From NCBI RefSeq assembly GCF_014633365.1, contig NC_068339.1, positions 32,435,316 through 32,499,315 of the forward strand: a stretch of 64,000 bases of DNA. The letters run 5' to 3'. This document shows positions 57,863 to 64,000 of this stretch, in pieces (within the stretch, counting starts at the first letter, position 1; each line of letters starts with the position of its first letter). The translations under genes were made by a program, and so were the position numbers. This stretch comes from Diospyros lotus (Eukaryota; Streptophyta; Magnoliopsida; Ericales; Ebenaceae). The notes under the pieces were generated by a model that was given only the letters and a program-made list of their open reading frames with translations, ran no database searches and was not told where the DNA came from.

Positions 57863-58142
57863 CCCTATGGTTGCTATAGAGAAAAGCAACATCGTCCTTT
57901 GACATTCAGGAAGGTAAGCCCGAATAACCCCATTTTCATTAGTCTCCCTATGGTATATCTTGGTGCTGGCCATGATCTTAAGGAAGAAAAGAAGAAATAA
58001 GTCAGACAGGATTAGCTAAGACTAATGGAGAGAGAAAGCAAATTTTCTCTTGGAGAGGCTTATCACAAAAAGAGTCCTCCTGGAAATAATCCTTGTAGAA
58101 AGAACTTTCTCGAGAAGAAATGATCATATCAAGAGGACTAGC
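57863..58142. other. short unclassified stretch
   Basis: Purine-rich, no coding. It separates the solo LTR from the 5S-like LTR. Confidence 0.35.
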
Positions 58143-58368
58143 TGTAATACCTTAAGAGCCTAAAGAATGGTAGTATATATCGAGAATAAGTAAGGAAAGA
58201 AACAACACCAACTGGATACTTTTTGGGCTGAATGTAGGCAAAGAACTCCCGGGTTAAACGTGTTTGAGCTAGTAAAGTTTAAGGATGGGTGACCCCCTAG
58301 GAAGTTCAAGTAAGTCCATCAGGGTAAGTTGTTCCTGTCTTTCTTATCGCTCGATGCATGATGTTACA
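58143..58368 (+). repeat. short LTR with a 5S-rRNA-like segment
   Basis: TGTAATACCTTAAG to GATGTTACA, 226 bp, then after 2 bp a perfect tRNA-iMet primer site. Bases 58242-58307 align without gaps with positions of plant 5S rRNA covering its internal promoter (from AGAACTCC to GGAAGTCC), about three quarters identical by my reading. Short LTRs with 5S-like sequence and a Met primer site are the hallmark of Cassandra TRIM elements. Here, however, a gypsy gag follows. Confidence 0.65.
58242..58307 (+). other. 5S rRNA-like internal promoter region
   Basis: The C-box core aggatgggtgacc (58282-58294) is identical to plant 5S rRNA. The A-box part reads gttaaacgtgtttgagc against GTTAAGCGTGCTTGGGC. 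Pol III factor binding is an inference. Confidence 0.6.
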
Positions 58369-58370
58369 GG

Positions 58371-58383
58371 TGGTATCAGAGCC
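58371..58383 (+). other. primer-binding site (tRNA-iMet), perfect
   Basis: TGGTATCAGAGCC, the full standard site, 2 bp after the LTR end. Confidence 0.85.
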
Positions 58384-59291
58384 AGGTTATTTGAGGATTA
58401 TAGATTCCATTGGAAATTTAGAAACTATTAATTTGAGGTCAAAAGTTGAAATCCTTACGTTGAATAATGCGATAACTGGTAGTTATAAAAAATGATCGAG
58501 TTAGGAGTAATACGGTATCAATCGAGGATCCTAGGAATGATGAACTTAGGATGGTTCGATAAGTGTTTTTGAGAATAGAGTTTAAGTATTCCAAAGATCG
58601 ATTTTGATGATAGGGATCTCGAAGTAGACGTTGTGAAAATCAAGGTAAGGTTATTTTGAGGAAACGACTCATGGGAATGAGTCATGTATGCTTAGTCAGT
58701 ATTGACTTAGTGGATGAAGTGGCCAACGTATAGTCTTGGGCCTCGTAGAGGGTTTTGACTAAAAAATTTGGACGATTCACAATTTGGGATATACAGGTAG
58801 ATTACCCCTAAGATAGTTACGTGAGACCCAAAAATCTTTAGTAAGATAGAGATTACCTTTAAGTGAGTTTAGCAATGATTAGGAAAGTGTTTTTCTTTTC
58901 AAGATGGTGAAAACTCAAAGAAACCTGAATCTCATTGTCGAGATAAGGAAGACAGTGGTAGTAGTTACCACGGTCAATCTAGGAATCATACCGCAAGCGA
59001 TGAACGACAAGAAGAGGGATTCGTCCCAATGGAAATAAGCTCCACTGAATGGAAAGTATCTTAGAGGGCATGCTGATACATGTAGCAAGGAACGAGCCGC
59101 CAAGGCATATCACTCATGTGTTAGACCAGTATCGCTGACAAAGACCCTCGATATTCAGGGGAAGAGTGGAAGACGACCCTAGCAAGGTCGAGTTCTGGTT
59201 GGAGCAAACCGAGAAGCTGCTCTAACATTTGCAGTGCAGTGATGAGGAAAAGGTTAACTGCGCCACATTCATGCTAGAGGAAGAGGCTGGA
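58384..59291 (+). pseudogene. leader and gag fragment of the 5S-LTR gypsy element
   Basis: About 520 bp of leader, then from about 58903 (an ATG) decayed coding. The clear part is 59140-59291, reading DPSKVEFWLEQTEKLL, a TAA, then HLQCSDEEKVNCATFMLEEE, the Retrotrans_gag motif also found at 7960-8070 of the first gypsy element. The gag is cut at 59291 by the next gypsy LTR. The stop after KLL falls at the same codon as in the first element. Confidence 0.7.
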
Positions 59292-61929
59292 TGTAATACC
59301 CGGTATTACATGGTATTGAAAATAAATAATTTTTAATTATTTTGAAAGGATCTCCGATGGTTCGGGAAGCCAAAAGTCGGTTTCGAGAAATTAATTAATG
59401 AAAATTATCGAATTGACGACAGGGAGTGCCTTGGGACATGGATGTGCAGGGAAGAAGGCATGTAATTGGTGAGCATCTTGAAGCGAGGTTTATGACGCTG
59501 GAAGCAATTCGATTGAGAATAATTTTTGGAATAAATTCGGTATAAGCCTGAATGGGTGTCAGTATCGAATTGATGTAGGGGACCTCCCGGAAGCTGAGGG
59601 GACCCTAGGGGTGGTTCGATTTTGCGAGTAAGGCAACCCTGAAGCATCTTCGGGTCAAATAGAGGTCCCACGCAGGTGCAGGGACAAAATCGATATTCCC
59701 AAGTAAGTGTCGGTAAATAATTTTGGGAAAATCAATAATCTAATTGGCTTGAGGGTAATTAATTTAGGTCTTGGAGGGCCCAAATGATATTATTGGAAGT
59801 CTTAAGTGTAATTAGTAGATTCCTAAGTGAGATAATTAAGAAATTGGGGGATTAAGAGTGTAATTAAATTATATATGTATTTATATATATATGGGCGTAT
59901 GTATATATAGGCAGAGCCGTGAGCTTTCTGCCAACAATTTCAAAATTTGAAATTAAAACAGAGAGGGAGAAGTGAAATCACGAGGGAGAGAGGGCAGCCC
60001 GAGATCGTGACGGAGAGAGAGAGAGATCGTGAGAGGCTGAGAGCGAGAGCCGCAAGAGGAAGAGAGGGAGTCAGCGAGAGCTTGATGGCCGAACTCGGCC
60101 ATGGCGGTTACATCGCGCAGGAGACTTGAAGGCCGGGGGTTGCTGCAACGGAGGCAGCCGATGATGATACATGTAATGCAATTGGAGGCTGCCGGCGGTA
60201 GCGGAGCCCATGGCAGCGTCCAGCAAAGCCAGCGGCGGTGGCTGGCTGCCATGCTTGCAGGCGCGCCGTGTGCGCAGACTCGGTGCGGAAAAAGAAGGGG
60301 CGTGCACGAGAGGCGCGGGCTGCTGTGAAGGTCGCCGGTGCTAGAGGCCGCACTGTGGCGGAGGTGGCCAACCAGAGGTAGAGCGCGAGCAGCAGCGGTG
60401 GCCTGCTGCGTGGGCGCCCGCTAGAGGTTGAAGGCGATGAACAGTGCGCGTGGGAAGCTGGAGAAGAAAGGAGGGAAAAAGAAAGAAAAAAATAAAGAAA
60501 AAGAAAAATAAAAATAAAAATAAAAATAAAATATGGAAAACTGGGAAAAATAGCTAAAAAATCCAGAAAAATTGGGGAAAGCCCTGGAAATTAATTTGGG
60601 GCTCGAGGAGTGGGCCGGAGGTTCGATATGGGAGTCCGAGGGCATTATGGCAGTCCAATAGGCGATGCCAATATGGGCGATTAGCCGATTTTCTCTTCCA
60701 GATTAACTGAGGTGAGTTAATTAATTCTTTTCAAAATATTTCCTTTATGTGAGATATTAAATTGTGTAGAGTAATTTAATTGTTGGATTAAACCCTGGGT
60801 CGGGGTTGTTTGGAATTTATTGACGGCTGGTGTATGCCGTGGTTAGTGTTGTTTGGAGATAGTGTTGATGCTTAATTTTGCGGTGTAAGCAAAAACGAAG
60901 GCATTGGTTAATGCTTGATATGATGGGGTTTTGCTTGTTTGTCTCTAGGTTCGACCGGGAAGGCAGTAATCCTAGAGGAACTTGAGATTCAGACTGGAAT
61001 TCATGCTGAGGTAGAGATGAAGCTTCGAGCCAGGTAAGGGATGACCCCATGTGGAGGTGGCCTTGCAAGTTGGTAAATGTGTTTGATAATGTTTTTATGT
61101 TGTATTTGCATGTAGTGGTTAACACTTGCGCGATGCGAGATCTAGTGGACCTGTGGCTATATGGAGGACTAGTGTGGTGGGGGCTGATAGGATGATGCCT
61201 CAAACCTTAGTGGGTTGTGAGGATGAGTGGGCCTAGCCTCATTTGCATGCATTTGTCATACATAAATATGGTTATATTCATATTTACATGCATTGCACCC
61301 TTACTGAGTCTTTATGACTCATGAGGTTTTACCTCATGTTGTAGATGACGCAAGTCCAGATGCAAGCAGGGAAGGCGCCTGGATTCTGTTGTGGCAACTA
61401 GCGGTGTTGCCCGAGTTGTGTATATTATTATCTCTTGTATGTAGCCATGTGGTATTGTGTATGTATACCCTTGTGAGTAAATGTATGTGTTGTTGAGCGT
61501 CAAATGTATTTAATTGTTGTAATCATCATAGCGTGATAAATGATTGTGAGAATGTTCGTTGTATATGGCTTAGTTGGAGAAGCCGAGTTTCGGATCGAGT
61601 AAAGATCAGCGAGGTATGTTCTCATAAATCCCTATTACTCAGCGAAGTGTTTGTTATGCTAGCTTTGTGCTTGGGTCATCTTTGGCTTGCTATGAGGCGA
61701 GCTGAAGAGAGGTAAAGCTCACTCGGGTCTCAAGTCTTGATCCGTTGAGTTTTTCTTGTTTGAGTTTGGATCGATTCCTGAGTAGAGAGAAGGGAAGGAC
61801 GAAGCCTAGTTCCCACCTAGTGCGTTTCCTGTTGAAACATAGTCCAACCCTTTAGTTATCGTTCGTCGGGCGAGTAATTCGGTCGATTATTTTACTACTG
61901 ATGCCTGTAAGTGGGAGCGGGTCGTTACA
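59292..61929 (+). repeat. 5' LTR of the last gypsy element
   Basis: 2638 bp, TGTAATACCC to GGGTCGTTACA. It opens with a near-perfect palindrome (tgtaatacc-c-ggtattaca). A TATATATAG box lies at 59902-59910, followed by a purine-rich then GC-rich block (59940-60440) and an A-rich tract (60475-60530). Confidence 0.85.
59902..59910 (+). promoter_or_regulatory. LTR TATA box
   Basis: TATATATAG upstream of ggcagagccgtgagc; probable U3 promoter of this LTR. Confidence 0.4.
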
Positions 61930-61931
61930 AT

Positions 61932-61944
61932 TGGTATTAGAGCA
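61932..61944 (+). other. primer-binding site
   Basis: tggtattagagca, two mismatches to the tRNA-iMet site, 2 bp after the LTR end. Confidence 0.7.
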
Positions 61945-64000
61945 CGGCTAGCTATAAGAGTGGGGAAGGCTAGCGTGTTGGAATGCAAAGTATGGTCAAT
62001 TAAGTGAGTCGATGATGTCTGGTATGAATTCGGATATAAGTTGAAATGTCCTAGCTGCTGAGTTGGGGGCGAGAACAGTTAATTGTGATCTCAAGGTTTG
62101 GATGTGAGATTGATTGATGATCTGAAAAGTTGGACATGTGGTCTGAGGACCCTAAGGGATTGGGTCAAGCCATTGAGGCTTGTGATGGCTTTGCGGGTAT
62201 GCTCGGATATTCCTACTTTAGCAAGGATAAAGTACCCTGGTTTGAGATGATATACCTGTAAGAGGTATGCAAGTCGTGTATGAAGAACCGGAAACCCAAG
62301 TGTGGGTGTCGGTGTCAAGAAAACCCGAATAAGGCATTTTGGGGATATGAAGTGTTCTAAGGATGGGAACTCCTTGAGATTGAAGTGTTGAGACTTTTGT
62401 GGGGACACGAAACCGAAGCGTGACTAGTCCGGGAGGGGATTAGTAGAGTGTCCCTATATTAGGGATTTGTATAGCATGTTTGAGGGAATAGAGTTATCCC
62501 TTGGAAGTGGTGTAGTAAGGCTTGTGCGCTTGCGATAGAGTGAGCTATAGTGGGAGTCAGCTCGAGACTCAAGGAAATGAGTCGTCAGCGAGCTATGTGG
62601 TAAGCCCCAGGAAGGGGTAAGGTTAATTGCAGTAAGACTCTAAGGGGAGTCGGGATGCTAGATGTATGTCATGCGATGTGATCGAATGGTTAGGATGATC
62701 CCGGAGGGGATGAACCTAGGGTATGAGTAGACCCTAATCGGTTTAGGATAAGACGAGGTCTATCCTATGGAAGGGTAGGTGTGTAGCAAGTGGACCCTAG
62801 CGGGTGTTTGTATGAGATGAAAATCTCAAGTAAGTCGAGCTGGAATTCAGGGGAATCCAGATTTGGGATTAAGGAGATGGACATGCGTTGTTATGCGTGT
62901 GAGAGCCATTGGGTTAGAAGTCCTAGTTGTGAAGGGCCAAAAGACCGTTCAAGTGATTGATGAATGAGGGGTCAATCAAAACTCTCATTATGATGCTTGG
63001 GGTCTGGTGGGACGCCTAAGGTCGGGAGATGAGAAGTGAGTAGACCCTCATTGTGATGCTTGGGGTCGTGATGACGCCTAAGGTCACAAGACTCTTGATG
63101 GGAGACGCGGAGGTCACCCAATAAAGGGTATGAACGGGTGTGTGTGTGTGGTCTGAGGGCGATGAGTGTGTGGCAACAGGACATCCATGGGCTATGCGCC
63201 GGAGAGAAATGCCAACTTTGGATGCCGAGTGGGCTGGGGCATGGTGAGTAATGTGGAGGCCCCGAATTTTTAAATTCCAAGTTATGGAAGCCCGTGGAAG
63301 GCGTGTTGGAAGGCCAGGCCGGGCGTCGTGACTGAATGCATTCATGAGTGTGCAAGGAGAGACAAGAGGTCTCTGTTTACCTGGAGGGTAATGGTAGGTG
63401 CTCTATGGTTATGGGTACTGGAGCTTGAGGTAGGCTCAGCATGTTGGTTGTGGTTTGAGAGTCTCTTAAGCGGTAAGAGATGTAGAGTCTTGAGAAGCGA
63501 GGCTCATGGTATGAGCTTGAGGTTATCAAGGCAAGGATAACCAAGTAAGGTGGCTTTGGCAAGATGGTGGTGGAACCATCGTAACTCGGGAAAGCTTTAA
63601 GTAGCTTTGATGCTATGGGTGCAAGGCTCGATGTGACAGATCTGATGTTATGGACCGTGTGACAGAGGACTAATGAGTTGGCTCGCGTGAGGGCAAGTGG
63701 CCCATGGGCCTGCGCAATTTAGTGAACTGCAAGTGACGATCAGATGCCAAAAATCTGGAGCAACACCTTAAGAGAATTGGTTAGATGAGACCGATAACCT
63801 CCTGCAAGGGATAGGACATCTAGAATAATCCTAAGAAGGAATCGCAGAGCGCAGTAATGATCCGATAGATTAGCTGCCGAATAGGAAGCTTGGTGGAAAG
63901 AAGGGCTGTAAGCGTGGCGGGGTAACCATGCCAGGTTCGATATCAAAAGTTGGACCGGAAGGCTTGGAGGCACGCTACAGGTACAAAGCAGATTAGTGGG
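61945..64000 (+). other. long leader of the last gypsy element, no gene seen
   Basis: Over 2 kb after the primer site hold no recognisable gag. The DNA is GC-richer than the rest, purine-rich on this strand and full of short near-repeats such as gtaagactctaaggggagtc, ggagtcagctcgagactc and gaccctaatcgg. gag presumably starts beyond the window. Confidence 0.55.
62985..63110 (+). repeat. 63-bp tandem pair
   Basis: ctcattatgatgcttggggt (62984) and ctcattgtgatgcttggggt (63047) start two units 63 bp apart, both going on to gacgcctaaggtc. Confidence 0.75.

Larger units (their letters stand above)
59292..64000 (+). mobile_element. gypsy element inserted in gag, runs off the window
   Basis: A full 5' LTR (59292-61929), a primer site and 2 kb of internal DNA. 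The 3' half is outside, so the TSD (ctgga on the left, 59287-59291) cannot be checked. By LTR type it is related to the solo LTR at 24468-27205. Confidence 0.8.

Noticed and set aside
58242..58307. A real 5S rRNA gene
   Set aside because: Only the internal promoter part is alike; the 5' third and the 3' end of 5S rRNA are missing and it sits inside an LTR.
60071..60371. Overlapping Ala/Arg-rich frames
   Set aside because: GC-rich R/U5-like part of the LTR at 59292-61929; frames exist on both strands, no domain seen.
62972..63355. 127-residue minus-strand frame
   Set aside because: His/Pro-rich shadow of the purine-rich leader of the last gypsy element; overlaps the 63-bp tandem repeat and has no recognisable domain.

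Overview
The window is nuclear DNA of a flowering plant, probably a eudicot. It is AT-rich and almost wholly built of transposable elements: Ty3/gypsy and Ty1/copia LTR retrotransposons with initiator-tRNA-Met primer sites, CACTA (En/Spm) DNA transposons, and small terminal-inverted-repeat elements. I found no convincing intact host protein gene and no rRNA, tRNA, CRISPR or bacterial feature. All recognisable proteins are transposon or retrotransposon proteins, and all are broken by stops, frameshifts or deletions.

Layout. 1-1251: 3' part of a CACTA element made of ~175-bp tandem repeats. 1408-14584: a Ty3/gypsy chromovirus (Tekay/Del type) with ~2.1-2.4-kb LTRs, decayed gag-pol and a chromodomain, plus a second, internally deleted unit fused to its 3' LTR. 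A minus-strand solo LTR (5316-7884, TSD ctcgg) sits inside its gag. 14585-18800: intergenic DNA with a degenerate minisatellite, an 854-bp TIR element and a minus-strand copia LTR fragment. 18801-45430: a gypsy LTR split by a 22.3-kb CACTA element (19725-42034) and by a solo LTR (42168-44837). The CACTA carries a TNP2-type transposase and a Transposase_24 (TNP1-like) gene, and a second CACTA (20495-31363, TSD cgc) is nested in it. That inner CACTA in turn holds a solo LTR (24468-27205, TSD aataa) and a second copy of the TIR element. 45440-53220: a decayed copia element (probably SIRE type; gag, zinc knuckles, protease) cut by a non-autonomous CACTA (48938-52772, TSD ata) that itself contains a solo LTR (50252-52590, TSD gtacc). 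53221-58142: unclassified repeats and a solo LTR (55876-57862). 58143-59291: a short 226-bp LTR with a 5S-rRNA-like segment, a perfect tRNA-Met primer site and a gypsy gag fragment. 59292-64000: another long-LTR gypsy element, inserted in that gag, running off the window.

How it fits together. The region is a stack of insertions up to four levels deep. Target-site duplications and TATA boxes inside the LTRs give order and orientation. Many premature stops have the form expected from C-to-T or G-to-A change of Trp, Gln and Arg codons, consistent with long methylation. The observations most worth a second look are the 5S-like short LTR joined to a coding gypsy element, the CACTA-within-CACTA nest in which the inner element seems to keep only outer exons, a tandem exon-plus-intron array in the TNP1-like gene, and the duplicated LTR-end/primer-site/leader of the first gypsy element.
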